Source of the DNA: Myxococcota bacterium
Lineage (GTDB): Bacteria; Myxococcota; B64-G9
NCBI GenBank assembly: GCA_022710975.1
Contig: JAKLGA010000008.1
Coordinates: forward strand, 248,001 to 312,000
Reading direction: 5' to 3'
Length of the DNA stretch: 64,000 nucleotides
Shown: piece after piece, positions 6,899-15,596 of the stretch
How positions within the stretch are numbered: position 1 is the first letter of the stretch
How the letters are laid out: each line of letters begins with the position of its first letter
Program-made: the position numbers and the translations under genes
Notes under the pieces: generated by a model
Seen by the model: the letters and a program-made list of their open reading frames with translations, nothing else
What the model was told of the DNA's origin: nothing
Databases searched by the model: none

Positions 6899-9800
6899 GT
6901 GAGCGAGCTCATCCCCAGCCAGAACCTCAAGGACCTCGATCCCGTGGTGGCCGACATCATCCGGCGCGAGGCCGAGCGCCAGCGCCGCAAGATCATCCTG
7001 ATCGCCTCGGAGAGCATCTGCCCACCGGCCGTGCGCGAGGCGCTCTCCTGCGAGTTCGGCAACATCTACGCCGAGGGCTACCCCTCGCCGCGCACCTACT
7101 TCGAGCCGGCCCGCAAGCTCTCGAGCTTCCAGCACCAGCTCAGCCACTTCCGGCGCCTGTCGAACCGGCGCTACTACAAGGGCTGCGAGTACGTGGACAT
7201 CCTCGAGTCCACCTGCCGCCGGCGGGCCGCCGAGGCCTTCTCCTGCGAGCGGGTCAAGCCCGAGGAGATCTTCGTCAACGTCCAGCCGCTGTCGGGCGCC
7301 GCGGCCAACAACGCCGTGTACAACGCCTTCGTGAAGCCCGGCGACACGGTCATGGGCGCGGCCCTGAGCCACGGCGGCCACCTGACCCACGGCGCCAGCG
7401 TCAACCGCTCGGGCGCCAACCACAAGGTGGTGGCCTACCAGCTCTCCCACACCGGCAAGCTCGACTACGACGAGATCGAGGCGCTGGCCCTGGAGGCCAA
7501 GCCCAAGCTGCTCATCAGCGGCTTCTCGGCCTACCCCTGGGACGTGGACTGGGCGCGCCTGCGCGTCATCGCGGACAAGGTCAAGGCCATCCTGCTGGCC
7601 GACATCGCCCACCTGGCTGGCATGGTCGCGGCCGGGTTGCTGAACAACCCGCTGGGCCACGCCCACGTGGTGAGCTTCACCACCCACAAGACCCTGTGCG
7701 GCCCGCGCGGCGCGATGCTGATGTGCACCGATCCGTGGGTGGCCGGCAAGCTGGACTTCGGCGTGTTCCCCGGCGAGCAGGGCGGCCCGCACATCCACGC
7801 CCTGGCGGCCAAGGCGGTCGCCATGAAGCTCGCCCGCACCGAGGAGTTCCGCGCCCTGCAGCGCGGGGTGCTGGAGAACTCGAAGGCGCTCGCGGCCGGC
7901 TTCGAGGCCGAGGGCCTGCAGCTCGCCTACGGCGGCACGAACACGCACCTGTGCCTGCTGGATCTGCGCTCCTTCCAGACGCCCAACGGGCTGCCGCTGA
8001 CCGGGGAGATCGCCTCCCGGCTGCTGGATCTGGCGGGCATCACCTGCAACAAGAACACCATCGCCGGCGACGCGAACGCCATCCACCCCTCGGGCCTGCG
8101 CTTCGGCACCACCTGGGCCACCCAGCGCGGCTTCCGCCCGGAGCACATGCGCCGCCTGGCCGGCATCGTGGCCAGGCTGCTCCGCAGCGTGCACCCGTTC
8201 TCCTACATCGGCGGGCGGGTCGAGTGGGGCCGTGGCAAGCTGCCCCAGGCCTCGCTGGAGGAGGCCGCCCGCGAGGTGGACCGGCTGATCGAGGACGCCG
8301 ACCACACCTACTCGGCCGCCGAGCGGGTGAGCGCCTTCCCGCACTTCGTCGGGCCCGAGCGCGGCGCGCGGGCCACCGCCCTGGAGTCCCTGCACAAGAG
8401 CCAGGGCGTCAAGCTCGTCGAGCGCGACGGCTGGCGCGTGCCCGAGCGCTTCGGAGACCCGGCCGCCGAGGCCGAGGCGGTGCGCGGGGGCGCGGCGCTG
8501 GTCGACGCGGGCGGCGCCCTGCTGCTGGAGGTGGGTTCCGGGCACGCGGCCGCGCTCCTGGAGGGCGCCTGCAGCGCCGAGGTGGCCCAGCTCCTGCCGG
8601 GCCGGGTCGCGGCCGGCCTGGTGCTCGACGGCGCGGCCAAGCCGCTGGGCCGGGCGCTCGTCGTCCGGCTCCCGGACGACGAGGACGGCTACGATCGCTT
8701 CTGGGTCAAGATCTCGACCCCCGAGCCCGAGCGCTGCCTGCGCTGGCTGCGCGGCCTGTCCGACGGCTACCTGATGCAGGACGAGGACGTGTGGCTGAAG
8801 ACCGAGGGCCCCGCGGTGGTCGAGGATCTGGCCGACCGCTCGGACGGCGGCGAGCGCCTGGCCTGCCTGGGCCTGCGCGGGCCCAGGGCGGCCGAGGCGC
8901 TGGCCAAGGCCTTCGGCTGCCAGGCGCCCGCGCCCGGCCAGGCGATCCAGCAGGACGGGCTGTGGCTGGTGAGCCGCCCGGCGCCCGCCAGCCCCGGCTT
9001 CGAGGTGTTCGTCCCGGTCGGCCGCGCGGCGGCCACCTGGTCGCGGCTGCTGGAGGCCGGGGCGAAGCCGGTCGGCTGCGCCTCCATGGTCCAGGCGCTC
9101 CCGGGCCCGGCGCTCGAGTCCACGACCGACCTCGGCGCGGCTCCCTGGCGGGACTGGCTCAGGCTGTCCAAGCCCTTCTTCGTCGGTCAGAAGGCGGTGC
9201 GCCGCTCGGGCGCGCAGGCCGAGGCGCGCCCCGCCTTCGAGTGGAAGGCGCCCGAGCTCGCGGAGCCCAGGAAGACCTGCCTGTACCCCGAGCACGAGAA
9301 GCTGTGCAGCGCCAAGCACCTGGTGCCGTTCGCCGGCTACAAGATGCCGGTGATGTACGAGAGCATCCTGGCGGAGCACGAGACGGTGCGCAAGCGCTGT
9401 GGCCTCTTCGACGTGACCCACATGGGCGTGCTGGACGTGCGCGGCCCGTTCGCCGAGCGCTTCCTCGACCTGGTCACCACCAACTACGTGCCCAACCTGG
9501 CCGAGCACCAGGGCCACTACTCCTACCTGCTGGCCCCGGACGGGCGCTGCATCGACGACATCATCATCGGCCGCCTGGGCGGCGACCACTTCATGGTCGT
9601 GGTGAACGCCTCCAACGCCGAGGAGGACGAGGCCTGGCTGCGCGCGGTGTTGGCCGGCCGGGTCCGGCTGGACGACCAGCGTCCAGACGTGCACGCCATG
9701 GGCGAGTGCGTGATCCGCAACCTGCGCGACGTGGCCCAGGCGGGCGAGGACGCCCGGGTGGATCTCGCCCTGCAGGGCCCGAAGGCGCTGGACATCCTGC

Positions 9801-10534
9801 GCGCCCTGGTGGACGGGCCGGCCGGGAAGCTGGCGCTCGAGCGCCTGCGCAAGTTCTTCCTGGCCCGGGTGCGCCTGGCGGGCATGGACGTGATCGCCAC
9901 CCGCACCGGCTACACCGGCTCCGAGGGCTACGAGCTGTACGTGCACCCCGAGCGGGCGCCCAGGCTGTGGGCGGAGCTGCTGACCGCGGGCCAGCCGCAC
10001 GGCCTGGCCCCCTGCGGCCTGGGGGCGCGCGACTCGCTGCGCACCGAGGCCGGCTTCCCCCTGCACGGGCACGAGCTGGCGGGCCCGCACGCCATCCAGC
10101 CGGTCGAGGCGGGCTACGGCGCCTTCGTCAAGCTGCACAAGCCGTTCTTCGCCGGCCGCACGGCCGCGCTCGGCTGGCACCAGAACCGCGACCGGGTGAT
10201 CGTGCGCTACGAGGTGGACGAGAAGGGCGGCAAGGTGCTCCGGCCCGGCAACCCGGTGCTGGACGCCAAGAAGGGCGAGTACGCCGGCTACGTGACCAGC
10301 GCGGCCTCGACGCCCGAGCGGCAGGTGGGCCTGGCGCTGGTGTCCGCCAAGTTCGCCAAGCGCGCCAACAAGCTCCAGATCGTGCCGCTGACCGACCACG
10401 ACAAGACGCCGCCGGCCCGCAGCCCGCTCGAGCTGAAACCCGGCGACTGGGTGGCCGTGCCGCGGCAGGCCACCATCCGCGTCCGCTTCATGCGCCCGAA
10501 CGAGAAGCCGCTCAAGGGCAAGGACGCCCAGTAG
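6899..10534 (+). CDS. glyA: Serine hydroxymethyltransferase fused to glycine-cleavage T-protein domains
   Basis: This 1211-residue fusion joins two folate enzymes of serine/glycine metabolism. Residues 1 to about 480 are a PLP-dependent SHMT (serine plus THF to glycine plus 5,10-methylene-THF), with YKGCEYVD near 90-99 and the PLP lysine in TTHKT at Lys264. Compared with standard GlyA there is an extra segment of roughly 25 residues between AEGYP and RYYKGCEYVD. Residues about 790-1200 are a full T-protein (aminomethyltransferase) with FDVTHMG and the IDD motif. The stretch between (about 490-780) looks like a degenerate second T-protein domain. The start is a GTG with AAGGAG six bases upstream. 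No P- or H-protein gene is in view. It probably forms a transcription unit with thyX. Confidence 0.88.
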   Translation: MSELIPSQNLKDLDPVVADIIRREAERQRRKIILIASESICPPAVREALSCEFGNIYAEGYPSPRTYFEPARKLSSFQHQLSHFRRLSNRRYYKGCEYVDILESTCRRRAAEAFSCERVKPEEIFVNVQPLSGAAANNAVYNAFVKPGDTVMGAALSHGGHLTHGASVNRSGANHKVVAYQLSHTGKLDYDEIEALALEAKPKLLISGFSAYPWDVDWARLRVIADKVKAILLADIAHLAGMVAAGLLNNPLGHAHVVSFTTHKTLCGPRGAMLMCTDPWVAGKLDFGVFPGEQGGPHIHALAAKAVAMKLARTEEFRALQRGVLENSKALAAGFEAEGLQLAYGGTNTHLCLLDLRSFQTPNGLPLTGEIASRLLDLAGITCNKNTIAGDANAIHPSGLRFGTTWATQRGFRPEHMRRLAGIVARLLRSVHPFSYIGGRVEWGRGKLPQASLEEAAREVDRLIEDADHTYSAAERVSAFPHFVGPERGARATALESLHKSQGVKLVERDGWRVPERFGDPAAEAEAVRGGAALVDAGGALLLEVGSGHAAALLEGACSAEVAQLLPGRVAAGLVLDGAAKPLGRALVVRLPDDEDGYDRFWVKISTPEPERCLRWLRGLSDGYLMQDEDVWLKTEGPAVVEDLADRSDGGERLACLGLRGPRAAEALAKAFGCQAPAPGQAIQQDGLWLVSRPAPASPGFEVFVPVGRAAATWSRLLEAGAKPVGCASMVQALPGPALESTTDLGAAPWRDWLRLSKPFFVGQKAVRRSGAQAEARPAFEWKAPELAEPRKTCLYPEHEKLCSAKHLVPFAGYKMPVMYESILAEHETVRKRCGLFDVTHMGVLDVRGPFAERFLDLVTTNYVPNLAEHQGHYSYLLAPDGRCIDDIIIGRLGGDHFMVVVNASNAEEDEAWLRAVLAGRVRLDDQRPDVHAMGECVIRNLRDVAQAGEDARVDLALQGPKALDILRALVDGPAGKLALERLRKFFLARVRLAGMDVIATRTGYTGSEGYELYVHPERAPRLWAELLTAGQPHGLAPCGLGARDSLRTEAGFPLHGHELAGPHAIQPVEAGYGAFVKLHKPFFAGRTAALGWHQNRDRVIVRYEVDEKGGKVLRPGNPVLDAKKGEYAGYVTSAASTPERQVGLALVSAKFAKRANKLQIVPLTDHDKTPPARSPLELKPGDWVAVPRQATIRVRFMRPNEKPLKGKDAQ

Positions 10535-10565
10535 GCCGGGGGCCCGCCCGCGGGAGGGACACACC

Positions 10566-12050
10566 TTGGGCCTGAAGGTCATCCTGGCCGGCCACAACGT
10601 CGATCGCCAGGCGCTCGACCTGCGCCTGGCCGGCGAGCGCGAGGAGGAGGCCGGGGCGCTCTCGCCCGAGACCCTGTCCGCGGCCTACGCCCGCATCAGC
10701 CGCGATCCGCGCAGCGTGGACGTGTTGCGGGCCGAGTCCCGCCGGGAGGTGGACCGGGCCCGGCGCTCGAACCAGAGCATCATCTTCGACATGGGCCACG
10801 CCTCGGTGGCCGAGCACGCCACCTTCAACCTGGACGTGCTGGGCCTCTCCCGGCTGGCGGTCGAGGCGCTCGAGCGCCACCGCCTGGTGTCCTTCACCGA
10901 GAAGAGCCAGCGCTACACCCGCCTGGAGGGCGAGCACGTGGTGCCCCAGGAGCTCCAGGGCGGGCCGCTGGAGGCCGACTTTCGCGCCCGGGTGGAGGCC
11001 CTGGGCGGACTCTACCAGGAGCTCGCCCGGGCGCTCACCGCCGCGGCCGAGGCCCAGGACGGCGGCGGCGCCAGGGGCCGCGCGGCGCGCCGGGCGCTCG
11101 AGTCCCGGGCCAACGAGGACGCCCGCTACGCGCTGCCGCTGTGCGCCGAGGCCCAGCTCGGCATGACCGTCAACGCCCGCAGCCTGGAGCTCATCATCGC
11201 CCGCCTGGCCAGCCACGAGCTGGCCGAGGCCCGCCAGCTCGGCCTGGCGCTGCACGCGGCGGTCGCCCGGGTGGCGCCCTCCGTCATCCGCTACACCCAG
11301 GCCACGGCCTTCAGCCGGGACACCGGCCCGGCGCTGGCCGCCCAGGCGGAGCGGCTGCTGCCGGCCCGCGTGGCGGCCCAGAGCCCGGGCGAGCCGGCCG
11401 TGCGGCTCGCGGGCCACAGCCCCGAGCCCGATCGGGCGGTGGCCACCGCGCTGCTCTTCGCCCACGGCCGGGCCGGGCTCGAGGAGTGCCTCGCCGCCGC
11501 CCGGGCGCTGGACGCGGCCGGGCTGCGGGCGCTGTTCGCCGAGGTCTACGGGCGCATGCAGCCCTGGGACGCGCTGCCGCGGGCCTGGGAGGCGGTGACC
11601 TTCACCTACGAGCTCGTGCTCAGCGCCGCGGCCTATGGGCAGCTCAAGCGCCACCGCATGAGCACCCAGCTCGCGCAGCCCTACGAGCCCGGGCTCGGCC
11701 GCACCATCCCCGAGAGCGTGCGGCGGGCCGGCCTGACCGGGGCGCTCGAGCGCGAGCTCGGCCGCTGCGAGGAGCTGTGGGAGCGCGCCGCGCGCGTGAG
11801 CCCGGCCGCGGCGGCCTACTGCCTGACCAACGCCCACCGCCGACGGGTGCTGGTCGGGCTGAACGGCCGGGCGCTCGGGCACTTCGCCAGGCTGCGCTGC
11901 GACGCCGAGGCCCAGTGGGACATCCGCGCGCTGGCCGGCCAGATGGTGGCGGCGGCCCAGGCCGTCATGCCCTTCGCCGGCGCCTTCTACGGAGGCAAGG
12001 ACTGCGTGGATGCCTTGCGGGTGAATGCCGCGGGCGCCTCCGTCGTCTGA
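10566..12050 (+). CDS. thyX: FAD-dependent thymidylate synthase, double-domain form
   Basis: This protein belongs to the ThyX family, which makes dTMP from dUMP with methylene-THF, FAD and NADPH. The family signature is read in the first half as RHR at residues 104-106 followed by S..E.S.RY. The second half (from about residue 250) is a diverged repeat that keeps RHRMST...PY near residue 362 but lacks the complete motif. At 494 residues it is about twice the length of classical ThyX. The start is TTG at 10566 with GGGAGG about eight bases before it. It begins 31 bases after the SHMT-GcvT fusion, which makes the methylene-THF it consumes, so substrate coupling is likely. Which half is catalytic is inferred. 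Confidence 0.82.
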   Translation: MGLKVILAGHNVDRQALDLRLAGEREEEAGALSPETLSAAYARISRDPRSVDVLRAESRREVDRARRSNQSIIFDMGHASVAEHATFNLDVLGLSRLAVEALERHRLVSFTEKSQRYTRLEGEHVVPQELQGGPLEADFRARVEALGGLYQELARALTAAAEAQDGGGARGRAARRALESRANEDARYALPLCAEAQLGMTVNARSLELIIARLASHELAEARQLGLALHAAVARVAPSVIRYTQATAFSRDTGPALAAQAERLLPARVAAQSPGEPAVRLAGHSPEPDRAVATALLFAHGRAGLEECLAAARALDAAGLRALFAEVYGRMQPWDALPRAWEAVTFTYELVLSAAAYGQLKRHRMSTQLAQPYEPGLGRTIPESVRRAGLTGALERELGRCEELWERAARVSPAAAAYCLTNAHRRRVLVGLNGRALGHFARLRCDAEAQWDIRALAGQMVAAAQAVMPFAGAFYGGKDCVDALRVNAAGASVV

Positions 12051-12090
12051 GCCCAGGCCCGAGGCCCACCAACCACACAGGGAGGATGAG

Positions 12091-12681
12091 ATGCGAAACC
12101 ACCGAATCCCGCTCGCCATCGCGCTGGTCGCTCTGGCCGCGCTCTGCGCGGCGCCCGCCGCGGCCGAGTCGCTCGATCTCTCGGCCGGCACCATGCAGCT
12201 CGGCGGCTCGCTGACCTTCACCAGCATGGTGTTCGTGCCCGAGGAGGGCGACTCCGAGACCTTCTACCTGCTGTCGGTCCAGCCGACCTTCGCCGCCTTC
12301 GTGGCCCAGGGGTTGGAGATCGGCGGCGGGCTGGGTGCGACGGCCTGGTTTGGCGACGCCGAGGACATGTTCAACAGCCAGGTCAACCTGTTCTTCTCGG
12401 TGCGCTACGTGATCGACACCCGCACCATCGTCTCGCCCTACTTCGGCGGCAAGTTCGGCGCGTCCTTTCTCATCCCGTCCGACGACGAGACAGACGTGGA
12501 CACCTCCACCGCGATCTTCGTGGCCGTCCCCATGGGGGTGCTGCTGGCGCTCAACAAGAGCGTGGCCATCAGCCTCGGGCTGGAGGTCCAGGTGTACGCC
12601 TGGCTCGACGGCCCCTACATGAAGGACACCGTGCAGCTCCAGGTGCCCGTGGGCTACATCGGCGTCGAGGCATTTTTCTAG
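12091..12681 (+). CDS. Outer-membrane beta-barrel-like protein
   Basis: This 196-residue protein starts with a clear signal peptide ending APAAA-ES. It continues with alternating hydrophobic/polar strands, many Gly and aromatic residues, and a C-terminal Phe pair, as expected of a small outer-membrane beta-barrel. The start ATG at 12091 has GGAGG six bases upstream; an earlier in-frame ATG at 12025 would remove the signal peptide from the N-terminus. It follows thyX by 40 bases and may be read through from it, but no functional link to folate metabolism is apparent. Its stop shares the bases CTAG with the stop of the convergent gene. Confidence 0.7.
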   Translation: MRNHRIPLAIALVALAALCAAPAAAESLDLSAGTMQLGGSLTFTSMVFVPEEGDSETFYLLSVQPTFAAFVAQGLEIGGGLGATAWFGDAEDMFNSQVNLFFSVRYVIDTRTIVSPYFGGKFGASFLIPSDDETDVDTSTAIFVAVPMGVLLALNKSVAISLGLEVQVYAWLDGPYMKDTVQLQVPVGYIGVEAFF

Positions 12682-14456
12682 GGAACCGGCTCGGGCGGGG
12701 GCTCGGGGGGCGGGGCCAGCTCGGCCTCCAGCCGGGCCGCCTGGCGGAGTTCCTCCGCGGGCTCGGTCTGCAGCGCCGCCAGCGCCCGCCAGGCCGCGAG
12801 CGCCTCGGCCTTGTCTCCCAGCCGCTCGGTCAGCACGGCCAGCTTCCGCCAGGCGCCGCGCTCCTCGGGGTCCATGCGGGTCGCCTGCCGGTACAGCTCG
12901 CGGGCGCCCTGCGGATCGCCCCGCAGCTCGCGCACCAGCCCCAGGTTCACCCGGGCGGTGGCGCCGTGCTCGGGCCCGGCCACCTCGATGGCCCGCCGGA
13001 AGTGGCCCTCGGCGGCCTGGAGGTCGCCCTGGTCGCCCATGGCCTTGCCCATCAGCACGTAGGTCAGGTAGAAGGAGCGCGCGCGCGTCTCCTCCGGCAC
13101 CAGGCGCGGCGCGCACAGCAGCGCCGCCAGCGCGAGCGCCACCAGCGCCGGCGCCGAGCGCAACGCGCCGCGCGCGCGCACGGACTCATGCAGCGCCACC
13201 ACCCCCAGCCCCGCCAGCGGCAGGAGCATGGGCACCAGCAGCACCCGGTAGCGATCGGCCACGTAGAAGATCGCCAGCGTCAGGGTGTAGGCCGCCAGGC
13301 AGCCCAGGAGCAGCCCGACCCCGCGCCGCCGGCGACCCAGCCACAGCCCCAGCGCCGAAAGCGGGAAGATCACCCCGAAGGGCAGCAGCCAGCCCAGCAC
13401 CGGCACCTGCTCGCGCACCACGAAGTAGGGGTGGTGGATGGGCATCTCCTCGGCGTTGACCGCCAGCAGGAGCTTGCGGCCGAAGAGCGCCAGCGCGCGC
13501 CTCGGGGTCTCCGCCCAGAACGCGAGCCCGCGCCGGGTCCAGTGGGAGGAGGCCTCGGCCGGGCTGAGTGGGCGGCCCTCGGCCTCCTCGGCCAGGTGTT
13601 GCAGGCTGCGCTGGTAGGCGGCGTGGCTGGAGGCGTCGATCTTGAGCCCGCGCGGCACGTGGAAGCGGCCCGTGGCCGAGGGGTTGTTGCCCAGGAAGAA
13701 GGAGATGCCCGCCGAGGAGGAGATGGGGGTCGCGGCCTGCCCGCGGGCCAGGTTGAAGATCCAAGAGGGGCTCAGGCCCAGGAGCACGCCCGCCACGGCC
13801 AGGCCCGCGCCCGCGAGCCGCCGCCGCCAACCCCGGGCCACGAGCAGCCACCACAGCCCCGGAGCGGGCAAGGCCAGCAGCAGGTTGGGCCGGGCCATGC
13901 AGGTCAGCCCCGCCAGCAGCCCGGCCGGCAGGAGCAGCCAGACCCGCTCTCGGCGGCCCGCGCGCACCAGGCACCACAGGGCGCCGGTCAGCAGCGGCAC
14001 GGCCAGCGACTCGGCCAGCAGCTGCCCTTCCAGGAACACGAACGGGCCGTACAGCCCTGCCAGGAGCCCGCTCACCGCGGCCACCCGCCGGCCGCCCAGC
14101 TCGCGCCCCAGCCCGTAGGCCAGCCCCACGCCCACCAGCCCCAGGCCGAGCTGCAGGCTCCGCACCAGCACCGTGTCCACCCCGAACAGGCCGTACACCA
14201 GGGCCAGCCACAGGCTGTAGAAGGGCTGGTAGAAGAAGGCGTCCGCCTCTCCGCCCTGGCCCAGGATGGCCAGCGCGGTGCGGTGGAAGTTGCCCTCGTC
14301 GCCGTAGAGCAGGTGGAAGAGCGGGCTCTCGGCCCAGCTCGACAGGAACAGCGCCCGCGCGGTGAACGCCAGGCTGAGGATGCCCGCCAGGATCACCATC
14401 TCCCGGCGGCGGCTGTCGGGCGAGGGGGGCGATTCGGGCAACTCGGGGATCTGCAT
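12678..14456 (-). CDS. GT-C type membrane glycosyltransferase with C-terminal TPRs
   Basis: This 592-residue polytopic membrane protein resembles dolichyl-phosphate-mannose/ArnT-type (PMT_2 or GT-C) transferases. An N-terminal loop contains YGDEGNFHR, with the acidic pair typical of these enzymes. About ten or eleven membrane segments follow, and a GNNPSATG loop lies near residue 240. Residues about 460-570 form TPR-like helices (AEGHFRRAIEVAG, ARELYRQATRMDP) that would lie outside the membrane. The ATG at 14456 has GAGGGG upstream and starts eight bases after the PEGA gene stops, so the two are co-transcribed. The donor and acceptor are unknown; a lipid-linked sugar and a surface protein or glycan are guesses from the fold. 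Confidence 0.75.
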   Translation of the reverse strand: MQIPELPESPPSPDSRRREMVILAGILSLAFTARALFLSSWAESPLFHLLYGDEGNFHRTALAILGQGGEADAFFYQPFYSLWLALVYGLFGVDTVLVRSLQLGLGLVGVGLAYGLGRELGGRRVAAVSGLLAGLYGPFVFLEGQLLAESLAVPLLTGALWCLVRAGRRERVWLLLPAGLLAGLTCMARPNLLLALPAPGLWWLLVARGWRRRLAGAGLAVAGVLLGLSPSWIFNLARGQAATPISSSAGISFFLGNNPSATGRFHVPRGLKIDASSHAAYQRSLQHLAEEAEGRPLSPAEASSHWTRRGLAFWAETPRRALALFGRKLLLAVNAEEMPIHHPYFVVREQVPVLGWLLPFGVIFPLSALGLWLGRRRRGVGLLLGCLAAYTLTLAIFYVADRYRVLLVPMLLPLAGLGVVALHESVRARGALRSAPALVALALAALLCAPRLVPEETRARSFYLTYVLMGKAMGDQGDLQAAEGHFRRAIEVAGPEHGATARVNLGLVRELRGDPQGARELYRQATRMDPEERGAWRKLAVLTERLGDKAEALAAWRALAALQTEPAEELRQAARLEAELAPPPEPPPEPVP

Positions 14457-14464
14457 GCGACCCC

Positions 14465-15589
14465 TCAGAAGGACAGCTCGAGCGAAGCGCCCAGGCCGTC
14501 CGGGCCCGCCAGGGGCAGGAGCCGTAGGCCGGTCTGCTCCCCGCCGGCCGGGACGATCCCGTCGTAGCGACCGGGAGGATCGCCCGTCAGCCAGAAGACC
14601 AGCGCGCCGGCGAGCGCGGCCAGGCCCACCCCGCCCACCGCCCAGGTGAGCGAGTCCACCAGGTTGATGGAGTCGGCCTGCGCGTTGAGCTCGGCCGGAT
14701 CGCCGCTGCCCTCCTCCAGGAAGCGCCGCCGGTCCACCCGGTAGTCCTCCAGGCGGCCCTGGTTCCAGATCCCCAGCCCGGCCGAGGCGCCGGCCGCCGC
14801 CGCGCCGAGCGCGGTGAAGGTCCACGCCAGCGCCCGGTAGGTCCGGGCGCTCGCCTCGTAGCGCTCCACGAAGTCGGCCGAGGGCAGCAGGCGGGCCTGG
14901 ACGGTGACGGTCCGGCCGGGCTCCACCAGCACGTCCCGGGCGAAGACCACGAAGCTCTCCTTCTTCACCCTGAGGGCGTGGTGGCCGCCGGGCAGCTTGC
15001 GCAGCTCGAGGGGCGTGGTGCCGATCATCAGCTCGTCCACGTACACCTCGGCCCCCTCCTCCTCGCACTCGAGCCGGAGGGCGCCCTCGGCCTGGGCGAG
15101 CAGCGGCCGGAGGAGCGCCCTGGCGGCCGAGCGGGCCTCCACGAGCAAGGCGTCGGCCGCGCCGTGGGCGGTGCGCTCCTCGCGCGCGATCACCACCGCG
15201 CGGCGCACGTCGAGCAGCGTCAGGCTCACCACCCAGGTCTCGCCGACCTTGCCCACGGCGCCGGACAGCACCAGCTCGACCCCCAGGGCGCCGCCCAGCT
15301 CGGCCAGGCAGGCCTCGTCCGTGCAGCCCAGCGACTGCCGGTGCTCCAGGTGCTGGAGCATGGCCCGGATGTCGTCCGCAGACAGGGTGGTGAACAGCCC
15401 CGAGCGATCCACCTCGCGCGCCACCACGTCGGTCAGCGAGCGGGCCGTGTCCCCGGCCACCCCCCGGGCGGCAAGCTCGAGCACGGCGATCTTCTGCCTG
15501 GCCGCCGGAGCGGCCGGGGCCGGCTGGGCGGCCGACGCGGGCGCCGCGAGCAGGCACAGCAGGCAAGCGGTGGAGAGGAAACGCGGCAT
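14465..15589 (-). CDS. Secreted PEGA-domain protein with TolB/CsgG-like N-terminal module
   Basis: This 374-residue protein has a signal peptide (MPRFLSTACLLCLLAAPASA). Residues about 30-165 form an alpha/beta module (KIAVLEL, then GCTDEACLAELGGALGVE and a VSLTLLDVR strand), the same module as at the end of the 61971-63140 product. A PEGA domain at about 165-235 (EGAEVYVDELMIGTTPLELRKL) follows, as on many surface proteins. Two hydrophobic segments near 245-265 and 310-330 suggest membrane anchoring. GAGGGAG precedes the ATG. It sits in the middle of a three-gene minus-strand operon, eight bases from each neighbour. A structural or sensory role in the envelope is inferred. Confidence 0.75.
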   Translation of the reverse strand: MPRFLSTACLLCLLAAPASAAQPAPAAPAARQKIAVLELAARGVAGDTARSLTDVVAREVDRSGLFTTLSADDIRAMLQHLEHRQSLGCTDEACLAELGGALGVELVLSGAVGKVGETWVVSLTLLDVRRAVVIAREERTAHGAADALLVEARSAARALLRPLLAQAEGALRLECEEEGAEVYVDELMIGTTPLELRKLPGGHHALRVKKESFVVFARDVLVEPGRTVTVQARLLPSADFVERYEASARTYRALAWTFTALGAAAAGASAGLGIWNQGRLEDYRVDRRRFLEEGSGDPAELNAQADSINLVDSLTWAVGGVGLAALAGALVFWLTGDPPGRYDGIVPAGGEQTGLRLLPLAGPDGLGASLELSF

Positions 15590-15596
15590 GGCTCCC

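Noticed and set aside
6791-10597. Frames longer than 1200 codons on both strands overlapping the SHMT-GcvT gene.
   Set aside because: Only the frame from 6899 shows family motifs; the rest are composition shadows.
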